Shown here in pieces: positions 44,601 to 55,669 of a stretch of 64,000 nucleotides of DNA. The notes under the pieces are model-generated. The model searched no databases. It saw only the letters and a list, made by a program, of their open reading frames with translations, and was not told the origin of the DNA. The stretch comes from Impatiens glandulifera. Its lineage: Eukaryota > Streptophyta > Magnoliopsida > Ericales > Balsaminaceae. A program made the translations under genes and the position numbers. The DNA lies in contig NC_061863.1 of assembly GCF_907164915.1 (NCBI RefSeq), positions 4,208,340 to 4,272,339 on the forward strand, read 5' to 3'. The number at the start of each line of letters is the position of its first letter. Position 1 is the stretch's first letter.

Positions 44601-47264
44601 TTATAGACTCCATAATTCAACAATACCAGGTATTTCCACTAAAGACAGATATTTTGTCCTGGGTACCTTTTCTAGACTTGGACATCTTTTGAATTCTAGA
44701 TCTCTTAGCTTAGGCATAGCTCCTTCTGAGAATACTATCCTTTTCAAAAACGCCAATCCACTGAGGTGGAGCTCCTTAAGCTTTGGATAGCTTCCAATAT
44801 CACAACTTAATTCCTCTCCCAAATAAGATTCTTCTAGGAAATGAAGCACTACCAAGTTTTCCAATCCCTGAAGTGCTCTTAATGGATCATTCTCGAGCCT
44901 AGAATGCAAAAGAACTAATTTTCCAAGATATCTAAGTTCAATGATCCAGCTAGGCAATCTTTGCAAATTGGCCGTTAGGTAAAGGCGCTGCAAATGTAGT
45001 GGAGGAGATGAGCAAGTTAGAGAAAGGCCTTCATCAATATTGGCAGTTGCTTCGTGTGATGAAAGGTATAAAGCAGTCAGTCGCGTCAATTTCTCCAACG
45101 TGGGGGATAGATGCGTCCAGTTTTGTTCATTTACTTTCAGAACAGCTAGACTCTTTAAATTTGTCAATATTCCAATTTCTTCTACCACATTCACATTCTT
45201 CTGATCCACTTCAAACCCAATCAATTTCTCTAACTTGCTCAACTTTCCTATCCCGGAGGGAACTTTAACTGAAGAGAAACGCAGTTGTCGAAGATTCTTC
45301 AAATCTAGGATCCTCTGCGACAGATATTTTATATCACAAGATTGGAGATCAAGTATCTCTAGATACCTCAACTTTCTTATAGAGTCTGGAATATCTTTTA
45401 TATTAATATTCCCCCTCAAACTCAGGTGTTTCAAGTGAATCAATTCAGTTAACTCTTCAGGGAAATCGATAAGCGGTACCCTTTCAAGCTCCACCACCCT
45501 CAGCGATCGACAACCATATAAATATGTCTTTAACAATATACCATTACCATTAACATTATCAATAACATCTTCCGAGATACCAAAGAGAAGTAAGGATCGA
45601 AGGCCTGTGAATAGTGATATCTTGGCTCCTTTGGGAGTTTGCCGATGGAAATTCTCATAGATTGCTACACGGTGAATCTTCTCACTTGATTGTAATAGAT
45701 TTTCATCGTTCAACACAATGGAAAATGACTCGTCTCTGGATTTCCTTTGAAGAACATCTCGCAAGACATCGTGAAGTTGACAAGTCTTGACCCGGTTGAA
45801 ATTGTCTTTCAAAACAATTTGAATCATACTTCTGTTTACCAATTCATTCAGGTAGCCCTCAGCAACCTCTTCACGGGTATATCCTCCTGGTCTGTCTTCC
45901 ACGAATCCTTCAGACACCCATAAGCGAATGAGCCTCGATCTTGTGATGACATAATCCTCCGGAAACATGCTTGTGTACAAGATGCAACATTTGAGATGAT
46001 TTGGCAAGTCATTGTAACTGAGTAAACATATTCTCTCTAGTCTCTCAAGTCCCGAAATGATTCTTGTTTTGGGAGATAGGCTTTCCAGAACTTTCTGCCA
46101 TTCCAGAACATGTTTCTCCCTTTTAGCCAGCAAATCCCCAAGGACTACAATTGCGAGAGGCAGTCCTCCGCACTTTTTCATCAGACTCCACGAGATATCG
46201 TGCATCTCTTCGGGACAAACACTTTTGTATTTATCACCTCGAAAAGCTTTCATGCAGAAAAGGGTCCAAGATTCTTTATCAAACAAAGGATTGAGATTGA
46301 ACATGCGATTAGTGATTTCAGTTGACGAGGCTATGTCTCCGTTACGTGTAGAGAAGATGATCCTACTCCCACGCGAGCAACAAGGAAATGCAAATCTAAC
46401 CTGATCCCACGCCTCAACGCTCCAAATATCATCAAACACAATAATGTACTTCTTTTGTTGCAGATAAATCTTCAGTTTATCGATCAATTGAGTCACGTTC
46501 ATTTTGTCTATTTCTTCATTTCTTACTTCTTTAGTTTTTTCCATGAAGCTCTTCAAGGAATCTCGAAGAAGTTCCAAGCATGTAAATGACTGAGAAACAG
46601 TAATCCAAGCTTGACATTCAAAGTCCTCCTTAGAGAGACTCTCATAGACTTTCCTCACAAGAGTAGTCTTTCCTACGCCACCCATCCCAACCACAGTGAC
46701 GATAAATAGATCCTTATCTCCCACATTAAGCATTGAAATCAATTGGCTCTTAGAATCATCACTTCCCACAACAGCAGTATCATCAATAAATAGAGCTTCA
46801 AGTCTAAGGTTCATACCTCCTAATTCAACATGTGTACTCGGAAGAGAAAAGGTCTCTCTTCTTTCTTTGATTCCTTTCATCTTCAAGTTAATGAGTTTTA
46901 TCGTACCAGATAAGCGACACCTTATTCTCAGACCTTGCAGATGAAAGAGCCATGTACTAAGGCAGTGACGAAATGGTGGTGTCAAACGAAGCAAGAAGTC
47001 TTCCACAGCGTCTTCAGTCTCATAAGCCACGTCTCTGACTTGTTTCACCCATATCTTCAGCTCATCGTCCTTTTCATCTATTGATTCCGCAATCTTCAGA
47101 AAAGAATGCATGTATTCCAAATCATCCTTCAAAATACTCACTCTCTGGCAAATACCAGCCATTAATTGAGTTTCATTTTTAAGAAAGGTAACCAGATTTC
47201 CCAGCACTAGCACCGCCGCCTTAACTGCTATGATTTCCATTTTGCTTTCTGTTGTTGTATTCAC
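44601..47264 (-). CDS. CC-NBS-LRR immune receptor 1 (RPM1-like), intronless
   Basis: 887 residues, a usual length for this class. An Rx-type coiled coil is at residues 1-135 with an EDVID-like motif (ETEDAVEDFL, 82-91). NB-ARC: P-loop GMGGVGKTT (193-201), RNBS-A QAWITVSQSF, kinase-2 IIVFDDIW (274-281), RNBS-B GSRIIFSTR, GLPLA (367-371), RNBS-D CCILYTSMFPEDY and the MHD equivalent QLHD (496-499). LRRs follow from about residue 530. Family knowledge: a cytosolic or membrane-associated sensor of pathogen effectors. The start MNTTTESK lies eight residues before the conserved MEIIAV. Compared with NLR gene 2 the C-terminus is shorter and divergent after LRDLEFKRCPSLEKVP. No disabling lesion is visible. 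Confidence 0.95.
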   Translation of the reverse strand: MNTTTESKMEIIAVKAAVLVLGNLVTFLKNETQLMAGICQRVSILKDDLEYMHSFLKIAESIDEKDDELKIWVKQVRDVAYETEDAVEDFLLRLTPPFRHCLSTWLFHLQGLRIRCRLSGTIKLINLKMKGIKERRETFSLPSTHVELGGMNLRLEALFIDDTAVVGSDDSKSQLISMLNVGDKDLFIVTVVGMGGVGKTTLVRKVYESLSKEDFECQAWITVSQSFTCLELLRDSLKSFMEKTKEVRNEEIDKMNVTQLIDKLKIYLQQKKYIIVFDDIWSVEAWDQVRFAFPCCSRGSRIIFSTRNGDIASSTEITNRMFNLNPLFDKESWTLFCMKAFRGDKYKSVCPEEMHDISWSLMKKCGGLPLAIVVLGDLLAKREKHVLEWQKVLESLSPKTRIISGLERLERICLLSYNDLPNHLKCCILYTSMFPEDYVITRSRLIRLWVSEGFVEDRPGGYTREEVAEGYLNELVNRSMIQIVLKDNFNRVKTCQLHDVLRDVLQRKSRDESFSIVLNDENLLQSSEKIHRVAIYENFHRQTPKGAKISLFTGLRSLLLFGISEDVIDNVNGNGILLKTYLYGCRSLRVVELERVPLIDFPEELTELIHLKHLSLRGNINIKDIPDSIRKLRYLEILDLQSCDIKYLSQRILDLKNLRQLRFSSVKVPSGIGKLSKLEKLIGFEVDQKNVNVVEEIGILTNLKSLAVLKVNEQNWTHLSPTLEKLTRLTALYLSSHEATANIDEGLSLTCSSPPLHLQRLYLTANLQRLPSWIIELRYLGKLVLLHSRLENDPLRALQGLENLVVLHFLEESYLGEELSCDIGSYPKLKELHLSGLAFLKRIVFSEGAMPKLRDLEFKRCPSLEKVPRTKYLSLVEIPGIVELWSL

Positions 47265-47566
47265 GGTAAGAATGCAAAGGGTTCGTCAATGTTTTTGTTG
47301 TAACGAGAGTTGTCAAAAGTCATGTACAATGTTCTTTTTACATCAATTGAATGATAATAAATCAAGAATGGACATGGATGTATGGTGGTGTATCACACAA
47401 CCAACCTGAATTATTATTATTATTATTATTATTTGTGAAAAAAAAGTCAAATATTGTCTTTATCATTGATATTATTAACAACTCAACTTGACATTTTATA
47501 ACAGATACATAAATCATGTAGGTAGGATACCTTTAGTTGTGTCATGTGTGTTTATTATTTTAAAAC

Positions 47567-47800
47567 GCAACAAGTTAGCTAAGACTAAGACTGACATTTA
47601 AATTTGTGTTTTTTGTTTTGTTGATGCAAGCACAACAAGTTAGGTAAGACTAAGACTCAACTTGACATTCAAATTTATGTTTTTTTTTGTTTTGTTGATG
47701 CAATCGCAACAAGTTAGGTAAGACTAAGACTCAACTTGACATTCAAATTTGTGATTTTTGTTTTGTTGATGCAACACAACAAGTTAGGCAAGACTAAAAC
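47567..47800. repeat. Minisatellite upstream of NLR gene 1
   Basis: Four units of about 65-70 bp built on CAACAAGTTAGGTAAGACTA, CTTGACATTCAAATTT and a TTTGTTTTGTTGATGCAA spacer. A degenerate version with about three units lies at the same position upstream of NLR gene 2 (63329-63465). Confidence 0.75.
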
Positions 47801-48689
47801 TTATTTCATATTAAATTATATAATAAGATAAATCATTTATATGGTTTAGGTCATTTATGTTATGAGCGATAATAATTAACATGTTTGCTTATATATTTAA
47901 GGAAGATGGTCATTTATCTATAATAGACTCTCTATTCTCCAATAAGGAAGATGATCGACAACCTCTAAACGAATATCAAAAAGATTAGCTCAACTATGGA
48001 TCGATGCATGTTTAAATGTTTTAAATATCATAAAATAATATAGTTCAAAATTCTTAGCATAAATATTTAAGGAAAGTATCATGTTTACTAATATGTGATA
48101 TGAGAACCATTATTTAAGAACATATTATTTTCCGATTAAATTTATTAGAAAAATTAAAGTTTTAAGCTTGTTGTTTCTTTATCTTCAAAATTACCGGAAA
48201 CAACGGAAAAATATGATTTCATATCTATATGGAAAAGAAGCTGTAACTGAATCAAATGTATATTGGCAGCTTAATTGTGTAAGGAAGATGTAATTTTAAT
48301 AGTAATTAAATAATAAAATCTCAACAAAAGAAAAAGAAAAATTAAAATAAAATAAAATTAGGACAACCAAATTCTTTTTATTCAGCGGGGTGTAATATTT
48401 GGAGGAGAATTTATTCTACGCAAAAAGTTTTCGTGATTAATCTAAATTCATTGTGGAGAATGTTTATTCAATCAGTTTTTGGGACGGTAGTTGATGTAGG
48501 GTTAAAAGTCTAACTACAACGTATCCGTAGTTTGATTCCATTGCTATATGTAAAAGTGTCACAGTTAAGGACATGTTTGATCTTCGATCTAATAGTTTTG
48601 CTAGCGAATAAGATATAGAAATAGATTAAACACTATTGAGAGTTCGTCTCATAATAAATTTTACTTTTGGTAGAACGCAAACAAGTGTC

Positions 48690-48975
48690 CTCGTATGAAC
48701 AAGGTGTTATGCGTTGGCAAAAAATGGATAGTTTTCATGTGGGGTATTATTACAAGTTGTTCGCTAAGATGAGTTCATATAATTTTTGTTGGGAAAAACT
48801 TTGGAAGTCAAAGATTTCATCTAAAATCTCGTTCTTTGAATGAAGCGTTATTCACGGTGAAATTATTGCGGATGACATGTGCTTGAAAAAATGTTGTATT
48901 ATAGTTAATTGTATGTGTCACGAGGAGATTGAATCAGCAACTCACTTACTTTTACATTGTCGATAAGTGACTCGT
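48690..48975 (+). mobile_element. LINE fragment, zf-RVT domain
   Basis: Translates as DSFHVGYYYKLF, WEKLWKSKISSKISFF, then a stop, then GEIIADDMCLKK and CHEEIESATHLLLHC. This is the zinc-binding tail of plant LINE reverse transcriptases. It is from a different part of the domain than the LINE copies in blocks A and C. Confidence 0.7.
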
Positions 48976-49739
48976 ATCTGAAATCTTTTGTGAAGTATCA
49001 TTACTATGTGAATTTGTCTGTCTTTATTCAATTAAAACAAGGGACATGCTCATATTAATTAAGAATATTTTATTGTTATCTTTCTTAATTATTAAGAAAT
49101 GATCATTCAGATGGATCAATTTTTCTTTTTATGTTAAAAAAGGATGAATGGTGTTTAATGAACTGTCTGTTTGATCATTAAAAGAGAAATAAAAAGTTAT
49201 ATAAAAGTAAAGGTTAACATGAATTTTCTTCTATTATTTTATAAAGTCTCTATTTGAAAAATATAAGTTTATAAAGTTTGTTTAAAGTCTTTAAATAATA
49301 ATTTAATATTAAAATAATTATTTTAGATGAGTAATTGTTTTTTAAAATCGCATTCTTTCCGTAACAAACCACTACAATGTCATTCTCACATGTGTTTACT
49401 CATACAAATAATAAAATATAATTTTAAAAAAAAATTATGCGTGTTTATTTCAAATTAAAATAAAGTTAAAAAACGAAAAATAATCAATTTCAAACAAATT
49501 CTTAAGACTTAAAATAAATTGTGATTCAGTATCGCTAAGGGTGTTTAATATTTAGTCTAAACTGAATATCCGACCGAATTCGAATAAATCGAATTCGAAT
49601 TTTATTTTTGTTTTTCAAATCAAATTTAAAATCAATTTGAATTCAAATACGGTTTTCGAATTGGTTTTCGAATTGGTTTTCGAGTTGAGTTTTCAACTTA
49701 AAAACCAAACCGAAAATCGAATTTATTTTTTTATTTTGT

Positions 49740-49870
49740 TATATATTATATAATTTATAACCAATAATATATTATATATTATATAATTTATAACCAATAA
49801 TATATTATATATTATATAATTTATAACAAATAATATATTTATATAATATAATAATATATTTATATAATAT
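49740..49870. repeat. AT-rich tandem repeat, about 45-bp unit
   Basis: TATATTATATAATTTATAACCAATAATATAT recurs three times in near-identical form, followed by shorter ATATTTATATAAT units. It follows a GAATTCGAAT/GGTTTTCGAATT direct-repeat stretch at 49560-49710. Confidence 0.75.
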
Positions 49871-51118
49871 CCTCTCCAATAGTCCTATTTATATTCTCTA
49901 AACTTAATTCCTCTCAGCCGTGAGCAACCTCAACTCATCTATATTATCTAAACATAATACTCTTTCTATTCTTTTAACCTAATACATTTTTCAATTCTCT
50001 TAACATAATTAAATAAACCCTTTCACTCCAGCCGTCTATGATGGATTATTTAAAAAAAAACATATTTTTGATCGACGAGTTTGCAAAATCTCGGACGCTT
50101 TTAAAAAAAATATATTTTGAAAACGTGAGAAAAATTAATTTTAAGGTTTGAAAAATTTTAGTTTATAAAACGAGATTTTGTAGACAACTTCATAACTTAC
50201 CGTCCCGTCGAATTTGGAAGAGATTGGGAGTTTTTTAATGGAAAGTATGTCATAGACCTACTTTAATCTTTTCAATATTAACTAACCTCACGAATAGAGA
50301 GTCGCCACCTAATTTTAAAAATTAGAAAATTAAGAGAGTGAGTTCGGCGTTTGGTTACGTGTAGGAAAGAGTTTTTAGACGCTATGTCTCACAACGCCTC
50401 TAAGATCTCTACTAATTAATTTTGACATTTCTTTTAAAAATCTTTATGCTTTAAAATTTAGATTTTTCTATTTAACATTTAAAGGTTGGCATTAGACAAA
50501 AGTAAAAGTAAACAAAGACAAAATTTGAAAACAAGAGCAAATAATTCACACATAAAGTTATCCTAAAATCAAAACTAGGCAAATTATTAATCAAAATTTA
50601 ATTAACCTAAGTGTAGATTGATTTTTAAGAGCTTTTAGTGAATTATTTAAAGGCTTTAAAATTTCATTATTTTTGGGTTATTTTAAAAAATATTTGTAGT
50701 TAAAAAAAAGTCATAAGTCTAAGAAAAAAATCACAAGTCTAAGTTAAGGCTATGTTCAATTTTAGTTAGGATTTAATTTTAAAATTTTATCCTAACCTAG
50801 GATCAAAAAAGCCACAAACCCTTAACTAAGCAAATAAAAAAATTCAAACAAACAAACCTAAGTATAAAGAAAACAGAAGATAAAAAAAATAATGGATTGT
50901 GACTAAGCCTCTAAGGTCGAGGACTTAGCCCTCGGTCCAGAATTGAATCTGACTCGATCGGATGTAGCCAATGTCTCGCCAAGTGTAGCAAGTGTCGGTC
51001 TTCAATCAGCGGCATCATACACCAGCAATTCTCGGTCACTGGGCTGCATCAAACACCGGTCTTCGGCCAGTAGCAGCAATCCTCGGTCGCCAAGTGCAGT
51101 AAGCGTCGGTCTTCAGTC

Positions 51119-52285
51119 TCATACAAACACCTATGAACGATTGAAAGGAAACAGGAGTTGATTTGGGTCAAGTGGGTCCATTCGAGATTTATGAAAAGAG
51201 GACTTAGCGTTTGGACGAGTAAGATAAAAGACGATATGACGTGGTCACTAAAAAAAATATTGAAGCTAAAGAACAACATTGCGTCATTATTTGATATACG
51301 ATTGAGAGATGGTCGAGGTACGTTGTTTTGACACGATCCATGGTTTGAAAACTGGCCACTTATTCATAGGGAGGAGTTCCGAAATATACGTATAAGGAGG
51401 GACTACTTGACTGCCACAGTTAGAGACGTAAGAGATGGGTAGTGAATTTCACTTCTTATGCGGGTTCCAGAAGGGCAGCGGGTTCTTGATCATATTAGCA
51501 ATATTCAATTACAATATAGAGCCGATATTCATTCGTGGGAAGATAAGGAAAACGAAAAGATAATATCCAACAAGATATGGAGCGTTATATAGGAGAGAGG
51601 GCAGATTGTTGGATGGACTCCACTTGTATGGTTCTCAAAGGCTATCCCGAGGCAATCATTCATTCTTTGGTTGGAATTTCATGAAAGGCTTAACACGCAG
51701 GACCGAATACGAAGGTACATGGATAATCCAGATGCTAGATTCCCTTTATGCGAGGTAAATGAAGAATATATCAATCACTTGTTCGGGAGATGTTCGTTTA
51801 CTAAGCTAGCTAGTATGGGATGAATTCGTCTTGGCCATGGGTTTAACTTGTCTTCCGGGAGATTGGCAAGGGATTAAAGGAAGTTGCCTTAGCTAGAGCC
51901 AAAAGTAGAAAATTTCCAACAAGCACTTTCATATGTGAATTCGCTTCGGTTATCTATCAGAAGTGGGCGAGAGAAATGCTAGGATATACGAAAGGGTTCG
52001 AAGGACAGCGATAGAGGTATGGAAGGATGTGGAGATTGATTGACGAGCTTTAATAGATACATGGAGGCGGGTTCCCAAAGACAAAAGAAAAATTGGGACA
52101 TGCAAAAGATGGGGAATTCGATACTCCAAAGTCACGAAGATAAGCGATTTTAAAACGAGATAATTTTGATTTGTTAAACTTGTTAATTCATTAGACTTGT
52201 ATATTTGTATTGTTTTTAATTTTTCGAACTTTTGTTTATTCTAAATTGTAGAATAAAGCAAAGAAACTATGCCCGATTTTTCCCT
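51119..52285 (+). mobile_element. LINE 3' fragment, block C
   Basis: Homologous to 4952-6110, starting CATACAAACACCTATGAACG and ending near GCCCGATTTTTCC. It shares the stops of the block A copy plus new indels. The abrupt left boundary is the duplication breakpoint of block C. Confidence 0.85.
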
Positions 52286-52382
52286 TGGGGAGTTTTTTTA
52301 TAAAATTAAACTAAGTCGTTTTTCTAAAAAAATCAAAATATTTATTTGATGCGTTGTATTTTTTATTTGAATTAATATTTAG

Positions 52383-52447
52383 CAATATATAATGATGCTT
52401 AATTTTTAAAGTGTCCGGATTGTCGGATCGAGGATTGTGGTTAATTT

Positions 52448-52540
<93 letters not shown>

Positions 52541-52920
52541 AGTAAATGATACTTGAGTCGAATTGTGGGTTGACCCGTCCATAAACTTAAAATGGTCAAA
52601 AATAAAATTAAAAATAATATATGTATGTTTCAAACTTGTAACCTAACAAAAACAAATACAACTATTTAATCAATTAGACTAATAAAATATTATATTTTAA
52701 ATTTAACACCAAATTTAATTAACGCAAGACACTCTTAACCATATAAGTTTAACTTTTTAACTAACTAATATATATTTAATGTGTTTTATTTTTTTATTTT
52801 AATATATTATTCGTGATTTATTAAGAATTTTAAATATTGAATACATATTATTATATTTTTTTTAAATTTATTTTGTTTATATTTTTATCCGTGTGCATCG
52901 CACATAAATTTTCCTAATCT
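52383..52920 (+). repeat. Helitron-like repeat, block C, with expanded TA run
   Basis: AATGATGCTTAATTTTTAAAGTGTCCGGATTG head, GTGGGTTGACCCGTCC module near 52566, tRNA-like reverse stretch near 52630-52680, and hairpin GTGTGCATCGCACA near 52893. Counterpart of 6211-6905. Confidence 0.5.
52449..52540. repeat. (TA)n microsatellite, about 90 bp
   Basis: An uninterrupted TA run of about 45 units. The block A copy of this site has no comparable run, so expansion followed duplication. Confidence 0.95.
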
Positions 52921-53658
52921 ATATAATAATGCTTAATTTCAAAGCATTAAAATTTATCATTCTCCGTGAATTGGTAATCAACTCTAGAAAATGTTACTCG
53001 ATAAGATAATGAAAAATCTACATAAATCGATACTTGTAAGAGGGACTCCAATCAAATATCAACTTAAAAAAACTCTTTATTGAACAAAACAAAATAAACT
53101 CATCTAACAACTTTATATATTTTCAACTTTATATATTTTTGTTGAGTAAGGGATGTACGTAAACTCAAGAAAATAATATCAAGACAATCAACAAGTAAGA
53201 GCATTAGATGATACACCAAAAGTTGGAAATATTATTTGAATTAAAAACATCCGAGATAAAAATTCTATATAACTAAACAAAATGTCGACGAACAAAATAC
53301 AAATGATCTAAATTTTGACCCGCAGATGTTGGCCTGAAAAAGTTTAAAATGATTGATTTAAAATTATTTGTGAAGCACTCTAACTTTTTAATCTCATATA
53401 TTTAATTACTTATAATATATATTTTAATTTAAATTGAATGATTGAGCATATCTAAAATGGAAAATATATCAAATTTAATAGTCACGATACTATCATAAAA
53501 TAGACTCACCAAAATTTGGTAATAAAATAAAAGAGAAAATCATAAATAAGCCCCTATAATATTTCTAAATTTTAATATAAACTCCTAGCATTTTTATTTT
53601 GATTAAAGGTCACCCCTCTTTAAAAAGGAATGAAGATGGTCCACTCCAGGTCATCTAA

Positions 53659-53934
53659 GGGCTTGTTCGGTCCAGGTTATTTAAATAACCTGGAAAGAGA
53701 GAAAAATGATTATTGGTAATGATTGGTGATAATTTTGAGGAAATGATGATATTTTTTTTGTAAAAAGACTTAAAGTGTATTGATATATATAAATAAAATA
53801 AATAATTATAATTTAAAATAAAGGGTATTTTAGTATTTTGGTTAATGACTTGATTGATTTGAATGATGAAAGGGGGAGTGAAATGACAATTGATTTGGTT
53901 AGGTTATTTTGAAAACCCAAATACGAACAAGGCC
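53659..53934. mobile_element. Tourist-like MITE with empty site in block A
   Basis: Starts GGGCTTGTTCGGTCC and ends ATACGAACAAGGCC with TAA on both sides (53656-53658, 53935-53937). Block A reads straight through (CATCTAAGATGTAGC at 7740). 276 bp. Confidence 0.85.
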
Positions 53935-54241
53935 TAAGAGAAACATCAATGTAGCTGTGTGTTAAAATGTGGGTGATCTTAAACTTGAAGGGCCTAAATG
54001 AAAATAAAAGATAGTTTACAAGCTTATATCAAAATTAGGAAATAATTAAAGAGAGTTTTCTCCAAATAATGTATTCCCATATTAGGTAGCAACACATGAA
54101 TTTTTATCATAAAGAAGAGCAATTCCAAATTGTAAAGAAGAATTGGCTATTGGAATTCACAACAGCCAACTTAGGAGGATCTAGCTGCTACCACTTCTAA
54201 AACTCCCCCACAAAGCAAAGGTCAATTGAAAGAAAAGCACA

Positions 54242-55312
54242 ATGATGATAGCAAGAACAACCCTCCATCATATGTCATTGTCTAAGGTGCTAACCGAGAT
54301 CCCACATCCATGTTTACCGAACCGGGGATTCAGGTTTACGTTATAACTTTTTTCAAAATAAAATGTTTATATATTGTATGCATGCTATGAATGTTGACTA
54401 AAAGGAAAAAAAAAATGGTGTCTAATGATTTGAAAGATGGGTGCTTCTTCACCATTATACACAAAAATCTGAAACAAGCGTTGAGCCTGAATTGGTTTCA
54501 GTTGGTAAAGCAGCAGAGCTCATTCGGGATGGCCATAAGTATTTGGATGTTAGGTAAATTTATGTAATCAAAGCAGAGTAAAGAAAATTATTATTCCAAT
54601 AACAGTTGAGATTTCTGTTTAAAAATGACATTTTTGTTTTGATTGTTTCAGGACTTGTGATGAATTCATTGCTGGACATGTTTCAGGGTCTATGAATGTT
54701 CCTTATATGTTCAGGAGTTGGACAGGTATATTTTCAAGATATGGAGAAGATAATGGCAATAATAAGCCTTTAAATGAGAGAAACCCAAATTCATATAACA
54801 TATAAATTTATGCAAAATAAAGACTAATAGAGAGGTATAACTAAGTAGAATCTAATCGACAAACTAACACAGTGAATTAACCCTGTTTTTATTTTACAGG
54901 AATGTCAAAAAACCCTAAGTTTGTAGAGGAGGTATCATCACAGTTTGAGAAGAAGGATAAAATCGTCATTGTATGTCCTTTTTCTCGAAGGAATCCTATT
55001 TACAGTACTCAAACAAATTCCAACATTCCTAATTTCAGTATGATTATTATTCAGGGTTGTCAAAGTGGGAGACGTTCAAATATGGCTGCAGCTGATCTTT
55101 TATCTGCTGTAAGTAAAGACTATCCCCTATTTTGAAGCAAGAAATGAAACTACAACATTCAAACTGCAATCTATCTAAAGTAGAATAAAACTACTTTGAC
55201 TACATTGTTTTATATCCTTACATTTTCTTGGTGGCAGGGTTTTACCTCCATCACTGATATGGCTGGTGGCTATTCTGAGTGGATCAAATGTGATCTTCCT
55301 ACAGAGAAATGA
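54242..55312 (+). CDS. Single-domain rhodanese / thiosulfate sulfurtransferase (STR16-18-like), block C
   Basis: Six exons with the same phases and nearly the same sizes as the block A gene: 54242-54333, 54437-54553, 54652-54725, 54900-54970, 55055-55108 and 55238-55312, encoding 160 residues. Active loop GCQSGRRS is intact. Substitutions include Ile-to-Asn directly after that loop (RRSNMAAA), Glu-to-Asp near the C-terminus (KCDLPTEK) and several in the N-terminal targeting-like region (LHHMSLSKVLTEIP). Introns 3 and 5 are longer by small indels. It converges on the intact SNRNP25 gene 358 bp away. The family includes arsenate reductase HAC1 and senescence-related sulfurtransferases; substrate is undetermined. 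Confidence 0.9.
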
Positions 55313-55669
55313 AATGAAACTGACAGAGATTATAATCAAATGAAAACACATAGGAAGACAATGAATTTGTTGTCATCCTTAATTGAATAAGAATCACTAG
55401 GCATTGGAGTTTTTTTCTTCTTTTTCCTTGATTCAATAATAAGAGCATAATGATACATGCTGCTTTAATGGTTTCTCTCTTCTTGATCAATAGACCACAT
55501 ATATGTATGATGAGTTTCTGTCTGAACCATTTCCATCAATTTTAGTATTTAATACTGTAAGATATAATATGAACAAAGCAAATGATCAAGATATTGATCC
55601 TTTTTTGTCATATATGAAGGAAAATGAAAGCTTTAGACCACTATACCAGACAAAAGAAGTGATATTCCC
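55313..55669. other. Convergent 3' region between rhodanese and SNRNP25
   Basis: Holds the 3' ends of both genes. A short plus-strand frame (55503-55694, starting MYDEFLSEPFPS) is open here. In block A the same stretch has lost about 47 bp (after GATCAAGATA, 9660-9675) and shifts frame, so I do not call it a gene. Confidence 0.5.

Larger units (their letters stand above)
47801..51118. other. AT-rich intergenic DNA between blocks B and C
   Basis: No intact gene. It contains a LINE fragment (48690-48975), a tandem repeat (49740-49870) and, at 50200-51118, low-copy noncoding DNA. Its CACGAATAGAGAGTCGCC segment reminds me of LTR-retrotransposon untranslated regions. The last 180 bp carry loosely repeated CTCGGTC and GTGTCGGTCTTCA phrases immediately before the start of block C. 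Confidence 0.5.

Noticed and set aside
47567..47800. CRISPR-like direct repeats
   Set aside because: Repeats are degenerate, spacers are homologous to one another and the genome is a plant; it is a minisatellite.
52406..52633. 75-codon minus frame of alternating Ile-Tyr
   Set aside because: Translation of the (TA)n microsatellite.
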